DNA of 64,000 nt from Nocardia grenadensis NBRC 108939 (GCF_001613445.1 NZ_BDCJ01000030.1:1-64000); one strand, 5' to 3'; counted from the stretch's first letter, positions 1 through 10,713 are shown. The notes: generated from the letters alone by a model not told the origin. Numbers and translations: made by a program.

Positions 1-3000
1 CACATGCTCGAGACTCGGGATAGAACCCGCCGCAGTATGGGCAGCGAACACACCCAGCATCGACGGCACGAAGTCGGTCACCGTCACCCGCTGCTCGGCA
101 ATAACCCGCGCCAGGTACTCGGTATCCCGGTGACCGTCGGGGGTCGCGACCACAAGGTGCGCACCGGCAGCCAGCGGCAGGAAATAACCCCACAACGACA
201 CATCGAACGTCGTCGCGGTCTTCTGTAGGTACACATCGGAGGCATCCAGCGGATATTCCGCCAGCATCCACGCGACCTGATTCGCAATCGCCGAATGCGG
301 AACCGCCACACCCTTCGGACGACCCGTCGAGCCCGACGTGAAGATCACATACGCCGTATTCGACGGCCGCACCGGCGCACGCCGATCCGCATCGGTCACC
401 TGCGCGCTGTCGTAACCACTGGTCTCGAGAGTGTCCAGTGCCAGCACCGGCACACCCGTCCCCTCGGGCACCGCACCGGAATCAGCCGTAGTCGTCAACA
501 CACACAACGGCGACGCCGTATCCAGGATGTAGCCGATCCGCTCCGCCGGATGCGCCGGATCCAGGGGTACATACGCACCACCCGCAGCCACCACCGCATA
601 CATACCGACCACGAGATCCAGCGACCGCGACACCAACAACCCGACGAGAGTCTCCGGCCCGACACCCTGCGCGATCAGATGCCGCGCGAGCCGATTCACC
701 CGACCCGCGAACTCACCATAGGACAGACTCGTCCCCTCGAACGAAACCGCCACTCGATCCGGATGCGCGGCTGCCGCGGCATTGAACCCATCCAACAACA
801 ACCCCGCCGGCAGCCGATGCTCGGTCGCATTCCACTCCGCCAGCACCCGAGCGCGCTCGGACGCCGCCAGGATCTCCAGATCACCGACAGCGGTCCCCGG
901 CGCCTCGACGACCTCGCGCAGCAACTGGGCGAACCGGTCCGCGAAACCTTCCACCGTGGCGTGATCGAACAGATCCCGGGAGTACGAGAGTTCGCCGAGC
1001 ATACCGGCGTCGGTGTCCCCGCCCATGCCGCGGAGATTGAGCGAGAGATCGAACTTCTCCAGGCCCGTCTCGAAATCGACCGGAGCCACCCGCAGGTCCG
1101 GCAATTCGAAATGCCGGTCCGGCAGGTTCTCGAACGACAACGCGACCTGGAAGATCGGATGCCGCGCCTGCGAACGTGCCGGGTTCAGCACCTCCACCAG
1201 GCGTTCGAACGGTACATCGGCGTGCGCGAACGCCTGCAGATCGGTATTCCGGACCTCGGCCAGCAGTTCGGCGAAGGTCATCCCGCTGCGGACCTGGGTT
1301 CGCAGCACCAGGGTGTTGACGAACATGCCGACCAGGTTCTCCAGCGCGGCATCACCACGACCGGCCACCGGAGTACCGACGGCGATATCGGATTCCCCGG
1401 TCATGCGCGCCAGCAGTACGGCCAGCGCACTGTGCACGACCATGAACGGTGAGGCATTGTGCCGGCGGCCCAGTTCCACCACCCGGCGCCGCAGCTCCGG
1501 GCCGATCACGAACGAATGGACGCCACCCTGGAAGGAGGACACCGCCGGGCGCGGCCGGTCGGCGGGCAGTACCAGCTCGTCGGGCAGCCCGGCCAGTTCC
1601 TGTTTCCAGTACCGGACCTGGCCGGAGATCAGCGAATCGGGATCGTCCTCCGAACCCAGCACTTCGCGCTGCCACAACGCGTAGTCCGCGTACTGCACCG
1701 AGAGGTTCACCCACGCCGGGGGCTCCCAGCTGATGCGGGCCGCGTAGGCGGCCATCACATCCCGGGCCAACGGTCCCATCGACCAGCCGTCGGCGGAGAT
1801 ATGGTGCACGACCATACCGAGGACGTACTCGGTCTCGTCGATCTCGAAGAGCCGGGCGTGCAGCGGCACCTCGACGGTGACATCGAAGGCCATTGTCGCC
1901 AGATCGATCAGATGATCGATCAGCTTGTCCTCGCGGATCCGGAACGGGGTCAGGTCCGGAACCACCTGGGCAGCGTCCAAGATCACCTGGACGGGTGCGC
2001 GGCCGGTATCCGGGAATACGGTCCGCAACGATTCGTGCCGGTCGATCACATCGATGAAGGCCACCTGTAGGGCGGCCACATCGAGATCACCGGACATCCG
2101 GATCGCGATCGGGATGTTGTTGACCGCCGATTCGGTGTCGTACCGGTTGAGGAACCACATCCGCTGCTGCGCCAGCGACAGCGGGATCTCCTCCTGGCGG
2201 CTGCGCGCCACCAGCGCCTGACGCGCACCCTCACCGACATGCGACTCGATCCGCGTGGCCAGCGCCATCACGGTCGAGGCCTCGAACAGGGTGCGCACCG
2301 GGACGCGGGTATCGAGCGCGGCGCCGAGCCGCGCGGCGACCTGGGTCGCGATCAGCGAGTTACCGCCCAGCTCGAAGAAATCGTCGTCGATACCAACCCG
2401 TTCGACGCCGAGTACCTCGGCGAAGATCCCGGCCACGATCTCCTCGATGGGGGTGACCGGGGCCCGGAAGGTATGCGACCGGAACTGCGGTACGGGCAGC
2501 GCCCGGCGATCCAGTTTCCCGGCCGGGGTCAGCGGGATCTCGTCGAGCACCATGATCGACGAGGGCACCATGTAGGCGGGCAACCGCTCCTGGACGTGCG
2601 CGGCCAGAGCGGAGGTGTCGACCGACTCCCCCGAGGCCGGAACGACATAGGATGCCAGCGACATCGCGCCGGAGACACTCTCGTGTCCCACGGTCACCGC
2701 GAAATCGACGGTGTCGTGCGAGGTGAGCGCGGAATCGATCTCGCCGAGCTCGATCCGGAAACCGCGAACCTTCACCTGGAAGTCGTTACGGCCCACATAT
2801 TCCACGACCAGCGAACCGGTACGGTCCCGCCGCCAGCGCACCACGTCGCCGGTGCGGTACAGGCGGTCGCCGGGCTCGCCGTACGGGTCGGCGACGAATC
2901 GACCGGCGGTCAGCGCGGGCCGGGCGTGGTAGCCGCGGGCCAGCTGGATACCACCGACATACAGCTCACCGGTGACACCTTCCGGTACCGGGTTCAACCG

Positions 3001-6000
3001 GCCGTCCAGCACCAGTGCCCGCATACCGCGCACCGGGCCACCGATGGTGACCGGATCACCGGGGCGCAGTCGGTCACTGATATTCGTCGCGACGGTGGCC
3101 TCGGTGGGACCGTAGGCATTGAAGAGGGAACGGTCCGAGGTCGCCGCCCAGCGGGCGGCCAGTTCCGGCTGGACCGCCTCGCCACCGGTGATGACGACCC
3201 GCACGTCCGACATCGCGTCGAGATCGAGTGAGGCGAGTACCGACGGGGTCAGGAAGGCATGGGTCACCCCGGTGGTCTCGATGAGATCGGCCAGTTCCGC
3301 ACCGCCGAACATCATCTGCCCCGCGATGACCAGGGTGCCGCCCGCGCCGACGGCCAGCAACAGTTCCAGCACCGAGGCGTCGAACGACGGGGAGGCGAAA
3401 GCCAGTGCCCGGGTGGACGGGTCCAGGCCGAAACGCTGCACCTGTTCGGTGCTGAAGTTGTGCAGACCCGCGTGGGTGACCGCGACACCCTTCGGTACAC
3501 CGGTCGACCCCGAGGTGTAGATCATGTACGCCGTATTCGCGGTGCGCAGCGGTGCGCGCCGGTCGGCGTCGGTGATCGGCGCCGCCGAACTGGCCATGAT
3601 CTCGGCGGCGAATTCCGGATCGTCCAGGTCGATCCAGCCGCCGGCCAATTCGGGCAGATCGGGAAGTTCGGCTTCCTCGGTGATACCCAGGGCCACACCG
3701 GAATCGGTGACCATATGGATGATCCGGTCGGCCGGGTAGGTCGGATCGATGGGGACCAGCACGGCACCGGATTTGGCGATGGCCCACAGGACCAGCTGGT
3801 AACGCCAGGACCGGCTCAGTGCCAGGGCGATCGTGAGTTCCGGTCCGGCGCCCCGCTCGATGAGGACCCGGGCCAGCTGGTTCGACGCGGTATCGAGTTC
3901 GGCGTAGGTGTGCGACTCGTAGTCGGCGATCACCGCGATACCGTCGGGATCGGTCTGTGCCGCGGCGTTCAGCAGTTCCGGCAGTGTCCGGGGCGTTTCG
4001 GCCGGGCCACCGCTGCGGGTGGTGAGCTCGGCGCGCTCGGCATCGTCCATGATCTCGATCTGCTCGAGCCGGATCCGCGGCTCGGTGACGATCACGGACA
4101 GCAGGCGCTGCCAGCGGGTCACGAAGGAGCGGACGGTGGACTCGTCGAACAGGTCGGTGGCATAGGAGAGCACCAGGTCCATACCGGTCGGCTCACCGTG
4201 GGTGCCGCGCTTCTCGGTGACCGTCCAGACCAGGTCGAATTTGGCGATATCGAGTTCGATCTCGGCCGCGTCGACCGACAGTCCGGGTATCTCCAGGGCC
4301 GCGTGCGAAAGCTCCTGCAACGAGAGCATCACCTGCACCAGCGGATGCGCGGCCTGCGAACGCGACGGGTTCACCAGTTCCGCGATCCGCTCGAACGGCA
4401 CATCCGCGTTCGCGAATGCCGCGAGGTCCCGTTTACGGGTATCGGACAGCAGATCGGTGAACGTCTGTCCGCCGTCCACCTCGGAGCGCAACACCAGGGT
4501 ATTGACGAACATACCGATCAGGTCGTCGAGGGCGGCCTCACCGCGGCCGGCGACGGGTGTGCCCACACCGATATCGGTGCTGCCCGACAGTCGGGCCAGC
4601 AGCACCGCCAGCGACGCGTGCAAGACCATGAACAGGGTGGCGCCCTGTTCCCGGGCCAGCGTGTCCAGCCGGGCGTGCATCTCCGCGTCGATATCGAGGG
4701 AGACCCGGTCGCCGCGGAAACTCTGCATCGGGGGCCGCGGCCGGTCGGTGGGCAGTCCCAGCTGGTCGGGCAGGCCCGCCAACTGCTCCCGGTGATAGGC
4801 GATCTGGCGGGCGGCGATGGATTCCGGATCCGATTCCGAACCCAGCATCTCGCGCTGCCAGATGCTGTAGTCGAGGTACTGCACCGGCAGTGCGGGCAGT
4901 TCCGGGACCGAGCCGGCCGCCCGCGCCAGGTACGCGGCGGCGAATTCGCGCGACAGCGGTCCCATGGACCAGCCGTCCGCGGCGATATGGTGCAGTACGA
5001 AGGCGACGGCGTATTCCGGGTGCCCGTTGGCGCGACCACCCGAGACCTCGTAGATCCGCCAGCGGAACGGCAGTTCGTGGGTCACATCGAAACCGATGGC
5101 CGCGAATTCGGCCAGCACGGCGGGCAGTTCCGCCACATCGATCGACTCCACCGGAGCACCGGTTTCGAGCTGATCGATCGGCAGCACCAGCTGGTAGCCG
5201 CCGTCCTCGGATTCGGGGTAGATGGTCCGCAGCGACTGCTGGCGGGCCATCACATCGTTGAGAGCGGCCTGTAGTGCCGCCAGGTTCACCCGGCCGTGCA
5301 TGCGGATCACGAACGGCACGTTGTAGGCCGGGATGGTGGGATCGAACTGGTTGATGTACCAGAGACGTTGCTGCGCCAGCGAAAGCGGCACCCGCTCCAC
5401 GACCTCGCCCGTGGGCAGGACCTGGCTGGGACGCGGTTGCGGGACCAGCGGCAGTCGGGTACCCGTCTCGTGCTGCGTATCGACATGCACCGCCAACGCC
5501 GCCACCGTGGGTGCCTCGAACAGCATTCGCACCGGCACCCGGGTATCCAGTGCCGCACCGAGGCGGGCCGCGGCCTGCGTCGCGACCAGCGAGTTACCGC
5601 CGAGAGCGAAGAAATCGTCATCGGCGCCGATCCGCTCGACACCGAGAACCTCGGCGAAGACCCGCGCCACTATCTCTTCGACCGGGGTCGACGGCGCCCG
5701 GAACTCCCGGGCCTCGAATACCGGCGCGGGCAGCGCTTTACGGTCCAGCTTGCCGGAGGTGTTCAGCGGGAACGCGTCCAGTTGTACGACCGCGGCCGGA
5801 ATCATATAGACCGGCAACACCTCACGCAGCGAGCTCAGCAGCGCGGCGGAATCGACCTGCGCACCGGGCGCCGGAACGACATAGGCGACCAGCTGTTCGC
5901 CTAGATCGGAAGCAGCGACGGTCACCACGGCCTGGCTGATCATTGGCCGGGCCAGCAGCGCCGACTCGATTTCCCCGAGTTCGATCCGCTGACCACGGAA

Positions 6001-8643
6001 CTTCACCTGGAAATCGGTACGACCCAGGTATTCCAGTACCGGCAGGCTCTCGCTGTGCGCATCGACGGTGACGTAATTCCACCGCACCAGGTCGCCGGTG
6101 CGGTACATCCGCTGACCGGCGTCGAATGGGCTGGCCACGAAACGATCGGCCGACAGATCCGGACGGGTCACATAGCCGCGAGCCAGCTGATCACCCGCGA
6201 GATAGAGTTCACCCACCACACCGGGGGGCACCGGCCGCAACCGCGAATCCAGTACGTAGACCCGGCTGTTCCACTCCGGCACGCCGATCGGCACACTGCC
6301 GGTCTCCGCACCCGTGGCCTGCCAGTACGTGATCGAGACCGCGGCTTCGGTCGGACCGTAGAGGTTGTGCACGGTCGCATCGGAAATCGCGTGCATCGCC
6401 GTCACGGTCTCCGGCGGCAACGCCTCACCGATGACGAATACATGCTCGAGCGACGGAATCGACCCCGCCCCGGTATGCGTGGCGAACACACCCAGCATCG
6501 ACGGAACGAAGTCCGTCACCGTGACGTTCTGCTCGGCGATCGTCCGCGCGAGATATTCGGTGTCCCGGTGACCGTCCGGGGACGCGACCACCAGCCGCGC
6601 ACCCGCCGCCGACGGCAGGAAGTAGCCCCACAGTGACACATCGAACGTCGTCGCGGTCTTCTGCAGATACGCGTCCGAGGAATCCATCGGATACTGCGCC
6701 AGCATCCACGCGACCTGGTTCACGATCGCCGAATGCGAGACGGCCACGCCCTTGGGACGACCCGTGGAACCAGATGTGAAGATCACATAAGCCAGATTCG
6801 ACGCATGCAACGGCGCCCTCCGATCGGCATCGGAAAGCGCTGTATCCGCGTACCCGGACAGATCGATCTCGTCGACCACCACCACCGGACAGTGCGCCGT
6901 ATCGAACGCATCCGCGCTACTCGTCAGGACACACAGCGGTGCGGCGGTATCGAGCACATAGTCGATGCGCTCGGCCGGATGATCCAGATCCAGCGGCACA
7001 TACGCACCGCCCGCGGTGACGACCGCGTGGATCGCCACCACCAGCTCGGCCGACCGCCGCATCGCGATCGCCACCGGCGTTTCCGGGCCCACCCCGGCTT
7101 CGACCAGATGGCGCGCCAGCCGATTGACCCGGCCCGCGAATTCGGCATAGGTGAGCGTCCGGTCCTCGGCGACAACGGCGATCGCGTCGGGTGTACGCGC
7201 CGCCTGTTCCGCGAGCAGGTCGGGCAGGGTGGCATTCGGTACCGCCCGCGCCGAATCGTTCCACTCCACCAGGGTCCGGGTGCGCTCGGCCGCGGTGGGT
7301 AGGTCCAGCTCCCACACCGCCGTATCGGTTCCGGCGGCGACGAAACGGTCGAAGAAGTCCAGGAAACGCGTGTGGTGCCGGTCCGCCTCGGCAGTCGTGT
7401 AGAGATTGGGATTGAACTCGAAGTCGAGATTCAGCCGGGTGCCGCGCATCGACTGGTAGAGGTTGACACTGAGATCGTTGATGATGCCGGTGGTCAGCAC
7501 CTGCAGGGTGCCGACCGTTTCACCGAGGACGATCTCGTCGTCGAACAGCATGATGTTGACCAGCGGACCGAAGGTTGTCGTGCTCGCGCCCGCGTCGCGG
7601 CGGATGTCCTCGCTCCGGTAGCGCTGGTGGCGCAGGGCCCCGGCCACTTCCAGCTGGACCTGCCGCAGCAGCTCCGCCACCGTGGTGCCGTATCCGACGC
7701 GCAGCCGCAGCGGCACAATATTCGACATCACGCCGGCCGAGCGGCGCATGGCCGCCGTGACCCGCGCGGTGACAGGCAGACTCAGGATCACTTCGTCGGT
7801 GCCGTTGACCTGAGCCAGGTAGGCGGCGAACGCGGCCAGCAGTTCCTGGGCGGAGGTGGAATCACGCCGGGCGAGGGCCGCGTCCAGCGCGGCCTGCCGG
7901 TCATCGGTGAATGCCGCGCGCCGCACTCCCTTGCGTGCCGCCGGCGGAGCCGTCCGGCCGGTGAGACCGTTGCCTGCTTCGAGTCCCGTGACGCGTTCGG
8001 CCCAGTACTCCTTGTCCGCCTCGAACCGGGCACTGCCGCGATAGGCGATTTCCTGCTCGTACAGCGTGCCCAGCGTCGCGGCCTTGGCCGGCGCCGGCTC
8101 GGTTCCGTTGCGATAGGCCGTGTACAGTTCGGCGACCCGGTTCACCGCGGTCATCGCGCCGAGACCGTCGATCGCGATGTGATGGACGCGCGAGTACCAG
8201 TACCAGTGTTCGTCGCCCAGCTGCAGAGCGTAGAAGACGGCCAGCCGATCCCGGGTCGGATCCAGGGGACGGCTGTACTCGGTCTGCATCCACTCCTGGG
8301 CGGCGGCGGCCGGATCGTCGGCGTCGCGTAGATCGATATAGCCGACCCGCTCGTGGTCGGCGATCGAATAGTCCACCCACTGCCACGGCTCCCCGTCGCG
8401 TTCGACGATGCGCAGGAAGGAGGAACGCATCTCGAAGGAGGCGGCGACAACGGCCCGGCTCAGGGTGTCGACATCGAGTTCACCGCGCAACTCGGCGTAC
8501 TGCGCGATATTGATCGGAACCTGCGGGTCCAGGTACTGCGCATACCAGATGCCCAGCTGCGCGGGCGACAGCGGGAACAGGCTCCCGTCCGTGGCTGCTG
8601 CGCCACTGTCCGTACCGTTCCCGCCGTTGTCCAGCCGGTCCAA
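1..8643 (-). CDS. Non-ribosomal peptide synthetase, C-A-T-C-A-T-C-A..., partial at its C-terminus
   Basis: A multimodular peptide synthetase; the window holds its first 2881 codons and the gene runs off the left edge. Domains read in order: C1 (about residues 20-450, HHIAIDG near 154), A1 (about 470-990), T1 (DDFFALGGNSL near 1014), C2 (about 1090-1500, HHIAADG near 1218), A2 (about 1550-2050), T2 (DDFFELGGNSL near 2091), C3 (about 2160-2560, HHISADG near 2281), and A3 from about 2610, cut just after its core region. No epimerase or thioesterase domain is seen. Aligned to GrsA by eye, the A1 pocket reads D-V-W-D-F-I-L-V-S and A2 reads D-A-L-F-I-G-A-V-A; A3 begins D-V-W-D like A1. I cannot name the substrates. 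The start is TTG at 8643, preceded by GAGG at 6-nt spacing; an in-frame GTG at 8655 is the alternative and a stop lies just upstream. The product is unknown. Confidence 0.95.
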   Translation of the reverse strand, partial: MDRLDNGGNGTDSGAAATDGSLFPLSPAQLGIWYAQYLDPQVPINIAQYAELRGELDVDTLSRAVVAASFEMRSSFLRIVERDGEPWQWVDYSIADHERVGYIDLRDADDPAAAAQEWMQTEYSRPLDPTRDRLAVFYALQLGDEHWYWYSRVHHIAIDGLGAMTAVNRVAELYTAYRNGTEPAPAKAATLGTLYEQEIAYRGSARFEADKEYWAERVTGLEAGNGLTGRTAPPAARKGVRRAAFTDDRQAALDAALARRDSTSAQELLAAFAAYLAQVNGTDEVILSLPVTARVTAAMRRSAGVMSNIVPLRLRVGYGTTVAELLRQVQLEVAGALRHQRYRSEDIRRDAGASTTTFGPLVNIMLFDDEIVLGETVGTLQVLTTGIINDLSVNLYQSMRGTRLNLDFEFNPNLYTTAEADRHHTRFLDFFDRFVAAGTDTAVWELDLPTAAERTRTLVEWNDSARAVPNATLPDLLAEQAARTPDAIAVVAEDRTLTYAEFAGRVNRLARHLVEAGVGPETPVAIAMRRSAELVVAIHAVVTAGGAYVPLDLDHPAERIDYVLDTAAPLCVLTSSADAFDTAHCPVVVVDEIDLSGYADTALSDADRRAPLHASNLAYVIFTSGSTGRPKGVAVSHSAIVNQVAWMLAQYPMDSSDAYLQKTATTFDVSLWGYFLPSAAGARLVVASPDGHRDTEYLARTIAEQNVTVTDFVPSMLGVFATHTGAGSIPSLEHVFVIGEALPPETVTAMHAISDATVHNLYGPTEAAVSITYWQATGAETGSVPIGVPEWNSRVYVLDSRLRPVPPGVVGELYLAGDQLARGYVTRPDLSADRFVASPFDAGQRMYRTGDLVRWNYVTVDAHSESLPVLEYLGRTDFQVKFRGQRIELGEIESALLARPMISQAVVTVAASDLGEQLVAYVVPAPGAQVDSAALLSSLREVLPVYMIPAAVVQLDAFPLNTSGKLDRKALPAPVFEAREFRAPSTPVEEIVARVFAEVLGVERIGADDDFFALGGNSLVATQAAARLGAALDTRVPVRMLFEAPTVAALAVHVDTQHETGTRLPLVPQPRPSQVLPTGEVVERVPLSLAQQRLWYINQFDPTIPAYNVPFVIRMHGRVNLAALQAALNDVMARQQSLRTIYPESEDGGYQLVLPIDQLETGAPVESIDVAELPAVLAEFAAIGFDVTHELPFRWRIYEVSGGRANGHPEYAVAFVLHHIAADGWSMGPLSREFAAAYLARAAGSVPELPALPVQYLDYSIWQREMLGSESDPESIAARQIAYHREQLAGLPDQLGLPTDRPRPPMQSFRGDRVSLDIDAEMHARLDTLAREQGATLFMVLHASLAVLLARLSGSTDIGVGTPVAGRGEAALDDLIGMFVNTLVLRSEVDGGQTFTDLLSDTRKRDLAAFANADVPFERIAELVNPSRSQAAHPLVQVMLSLQELSHAALEIPGLSVDAAEIELDIAKFDLVWTVTEKRGTHGEPTGMDLVLSYATDLFDESTVRSFVTRWQRLLSVIVTEPRIRLEQIEIMDDAERAELTTRSGGPAETPRTLPELLNAAAQTDPDGIAVIADYESHTYAELDTASNQLARVLIERGAGPELTIALALSRSWRYQLVLWAIAKSGAVLVPIDPTYPADRIIHMVTDSGVALGITEEAELPDLPELAGGWIDLDDPEFAAEIMASSAAPITDADRRAPLRTANTAYMIYTSGSTGVPKGVAVTHAGLHNFSTEQVQRFGLDPSTRALAFASPSFDASVLELLLAVGAGGTLVIAGQMMFGGAELADLIETTGVTHAFLTPSVLASLDLDAMSDVRVVITGGEAVQPELAARWAATSDRSLFNAYGPTEATVATNISDRLRPGDPVTIGGPVRGMRALVLDGRLNPVPEGVTGELYVGGIQLARGYHARPALTAGRFVADPYGEPGDRLYRTGDVVRWRRDRTGSLVVEYVGRNDFQVKVRGFRIELGEIDSALTSHDTVDFAVTVGHESVSGAMSLASYVVPASGESVDTSALAAHVQERLPAYMVPSSIMVLDEIPLTPAGKLDRRALPVPQFRSHTFRAPVTPIEEIVAGIFAEVLGVERVGIDDDFFELGGNSLIATQVAARLGAALDTRVPVRTLFEASTVMALATRIESHVGEGARQALVARSRQEEIPLSLAQQRMWFLNRYDTESAVNNIPIAIRMSGDLDVAALQVAFIDVIDRHESLRTVFPDTGRAPVQVILDAAQVVPDLTPFRIREDKLIDHLIDLATMAFDVTVEVPLHARLFEIDETEYVLGMVVHHISADGWSMGPLARDVMAAYAARISWEPPAWVNLSVQYADYALWQREVLGSEDDPDSLISGQVRYWKQELAGLPDELVLPADRPRPAVSSFQGGVHSFVIGPELRRRVVELGRRHNASPFMVVHSALAVLLARMTGESDIAVGTPVAGRGDAALENLVGMFVNTLVLRTQVRSGMTFAELLAEVRNTDLQAFAHADVPFERLVEVLNPARSQARHPIFQVALSFENLPDRHFELPDLRVAPVDFETGLEKFDLSLNLRGMGGDTDAGMLGELSYSRDLFDHATVEGFADRFAQLLREVVEAPGTAVGDLEILAASERARVLAEWNATEHRLPAGLLLDGFNAAAAAHPDRVAVSFEGTSLSYGEFAGRVNRLARHLIAQGVGPETLVGLLVSRSLDLVVGMYAVVAAGGAYVPLDPAHPAERIGYILDTASPLCVLTTTADSGAVPEGTGVPVLALDTLETSGYDSAQVTDADRRAPVRPSNTAYVIFTSGSTGRPKGVAVPHSAIANQVAWMLAEYPLDASDVYLQKTATTFDVSLWGYFLPLAAGAHLVVATPDGHRDTEYLARVIAEQRVTVTDFVPSMLGVFAAHTAAGSIPSLEHV

Positions 8644-8993
8644 CCGTAACCTCACTTCCGGAACGCACGCGTGCGCTTCCCGTCAACACCCGGATTGCGA
8701 CGCGCACCGCCGACAGCGCGGCAACCGCGGTTCCAGGCCCACTTCTCGTTTGCTCAGGCAGAAATGTCCATCGGAGTTATCCGTTTGTGAAGCCGGAGCC
8801 GTTACATCGGGCGCCCCGTACCACCCGGCACACCCGGTGCCCCATGCCACTGTGCCATCGCACCCGGGCGTCGACTCCTGACCACCGATCCAATCTACCG
8901 AAGCACGGCCGTGTCACCAACCGGGTTCGGCGGCGGTGCCGCCGGCCGGGCGGCGGTATCCGGGCGCCCCCGGGCAGTCCGGCCGCTGCGCCC
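8644..8993. other. Intergenic stretch between the NRPS start and cobM
   Basis: About 350 bases without a convincing gene. It must contain the NRPS promoter, reading leftwards, but I could not pick out a clear -35/-10 pair. Translations of the overlapping frames are arginine- and proline-rich and do not resemble a family. Confidence 0.5.
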
Positions 8994-9752
8994 TCATCCG
9001 CCCAGGTGACTGCGGTCACGCACCGGGTCGTAGAGGTGCGATTGCGCACAATCGATTCCGAGCTCCAGCGCCCGCCCGACCAGGATCACCGCCGCCCGCG
9101 AAAGCCCCGCCGCCTCGACCCGGTCCGCGATATCGGCCAGGGTGCCGCGCAGCACGATCTGGTCCGGTTGGCTCGCGCGGTAGACCACCGCGGCCGGGCA
9201 GCCCGGTCCATAGTCCGCGGCGAGCTCTTGCGCGAGCTGCCGGATTCGGGTGATCGCCAAGTGCAGCACCAGCGTGGCCCGCGTACGCGCGAACCCCGCC
9301 AGTGCCTCGGTCTCCGGCATCGCCGTCGACCGGGCCCGCGTACGGGTGAGCACCACGGACTGGGCGACCTCGGGAACGGTCAGTTCCGTACCCAGCAGCG
9401 CCGCCGCGGCCGCGTAGGCGGGCACACCCGGGGTGATATCCCACGGCACCCCGGCGGCATCGAGCCGGCGCGTCTGTTCGGTGAGGGCGGAGTAGAGAGA
9501 AGGATCACCCGAGCACAACCGCGCCACCTCGCGGCCCGCCGCTGTGGCACGCACCATATGCGCTGTGATCTCGTCGAGGTCGAGCCGCTGGGTATCGATG
9601 AGTTCGGTGGCCGGCGCACAGTGACCGAGCACCTCGGGGTCCAGGTAGGTGCCCGGGTACAGGCACACCGGACACCGCCGCAGCAGCTCCACCGCGCGCA
9701 CCGTCAGCAGATCCGCGGCGCCGGGTCCGGCCCCGATGAAGTGCACACTCAT
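8994..9752 (-). CDS. cobM: Precorrin-4 C11-methyltransferase (CobM)
   Basis: SAM-dependent methyltransferase that methylates C-11 of precorrin-4 in aerobic cobalamin synthesis. The 252-residue product opens with the tetrapyrrole-methylase signature VHFIGAGPGAADLLTVRA and keeps the family stretches YPGTYLDPEVL, RLCSGDPSLYSA and ITPGVPAYAAAAA; the length is normal. The ATG at 9752 starts at the conserved N-terminus; the frame stays open upstream, but that extension is low-complexity and unlikely to be coding. No strong ribosome-binding site is visible. Oddly, no other cobalamin gene lies near it: its neighbours are an NRPS and a PPOX-fold protein, so the rest of the pathway must be elsewhere. 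Confidence 0.9.
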   Translation of the reverse strand: MSVHFIGAGPGAADLLTVRAVELLRRCPVCLYPGTYLDPEVLGHCAPATELIDTQRLDLDEITAHMVRATAAGREVARLCSGDPSLYSALTEQTRRLDAAGVPWDITPGVPAYAAAAALLGTELTVPEVAQSVVLTRTRARSTAMPETEALAGFARTRATLVLHLAITRIRQLAQELAADYGPGCPAAVVYRASQPDQIVLRGTLADIADRVEAAGLSRAAVILVGRALELGIDCAQSHLYDPVRDRSHLGG

Positions 9753-9960
9753 GGGTGGAGTGTAGGCACCGGCCGGTGCCGGGTCGGCCGCCGCGTACCC
9801 GGCCCGGCCCTGCCCGGCGGAGGTGATCGCGACCACCTGTGCGCCGGATCTCCACCGACTCGACGCGGCCGATCCTCCACCCACCGGTTGCGTACCCCGC
9901 GGCCCCGAGTGCGTAGCCGGACGGGATGCGGGCGAGCCGCGGCCGGTACGTCCGCCCCGG

Positions 9961-10389
9961 TCAGCTCCCCACGGCGTCGAAGAAGGCGATGACCTTGGTC
10001 GGCTGTACCCGGACCAGGAGCTCGCCCGGGACACCGTTGCGCCGTCCGAACTCGTCCGCGTGGGCCGTGCCCATATAGCGTCCGCCGATCGCGGTCGCCG
10101 ACCGCAGCAGCTCGGCCGGATCCTCGGACAGGGTGGCCGTGCCCTGGATCTGCACCGCCGCGTAGGGGGGCTCCTCGAGGTCCACCACCATCGCGATGCG
10201 GGGGTCGCGCTGCAGCGCTTTCCCCTTGGCGGTCTCCTTACCGGTGTTGAAAACGATCTCGTCGCCGTCGAGCAGGAACCACACGGGCGTCACCAGCGGA
10301 CGCCCGTCGCTCGCGGTGAACGCCACTTTGGCGGTTCGGGTTCCGTAGCTGAGGAATTCACGCACCTTGGGGTCGGAAAGTGAGGCCAT
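9961..10389 (-). CDS. PPOX-class pyridoxamine-oxidase-fold protein, probably F420-dependent
   Basis: A 142-residue split-barrel flavin/deazaflavin-binding protein. Typical stretches are TAKVAFTASDGRPLVTPVWF, IVFNTGKETAKGKALQRDPR and AMVVDLEEPPYAAVQIQGTA, which match the small actinobacterial PPOX/F420-dependent enzymes that reduce or oxidise small substrates. Length is normal. ATG at 10389. The substrate is unknown. It is transcribed leftwards, like cobM 208 bases downstream, but nothing links the two functionally. The cofactor (F420, FMN or haem) cannot be decided from the sequence alone; F420 is the commonest in this subgroup. Confidence 0.85.
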   Translation of the reverse strand: MASLSDPKVREFLSYGTRTAKVAFTASDGRPLVTPVWFLLDGDEIVFNTGKETAKGKALQRDPRIAMVVDLEEPPYAAVQIQGTATLSEDPAELLRSATAIGGRYMGTAHADEFGRRNGVPGELLVRVQPTKVIAFFDAVGS

Positions 10390-10713
10390 ACGGGTAAGCC
10401 TAGGGCGGACGCGGCCGTTTACCCCCGCCTACGGCCCCGCGGGTCGAGATGCTTGTGCACCCGGATTCCCCCGGCTTCGCCCCTCCTGCTCCGTCGGGCC
10501 GGACTCGCGCGGGCCCCGGACCACGTAGGTCGGCTGGAGGGAACGGAGGTGTGTGCGAACGCGCGTGGGCGGGCCACAGCACCGGCCGTGCCCCGGCGTT
10601 CGCCGATCTTCCGAGGGCGGACCGCAGGCAGGGAACCGATGTCACACCCGGGCAGCCCGCGTCGTCGACGCAGTGCGCGCCGGGGTTGCACCGGCAGGAG
10701 AGAAAGGTTCGCC
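10390..10713. other. Intergenic region between divergent genes
   Basis: About 324 bases between the divergently transcribed PPOX and DoxX-like genes. Open frames here are rich in Arg, Pro and Gly and look non-coding. It should hold both promoters; no clear operator was found. Confidence 0.4.

Noticed and set aside
295..5274. Long plus-strand frames (385, 330 and 671 residues) opposite the NRPS.
   Set aside because: They are Arg/His/Gly/Gln-rich mirror frames of the NRPS coding strand with no family features, a usual effect of high GC.
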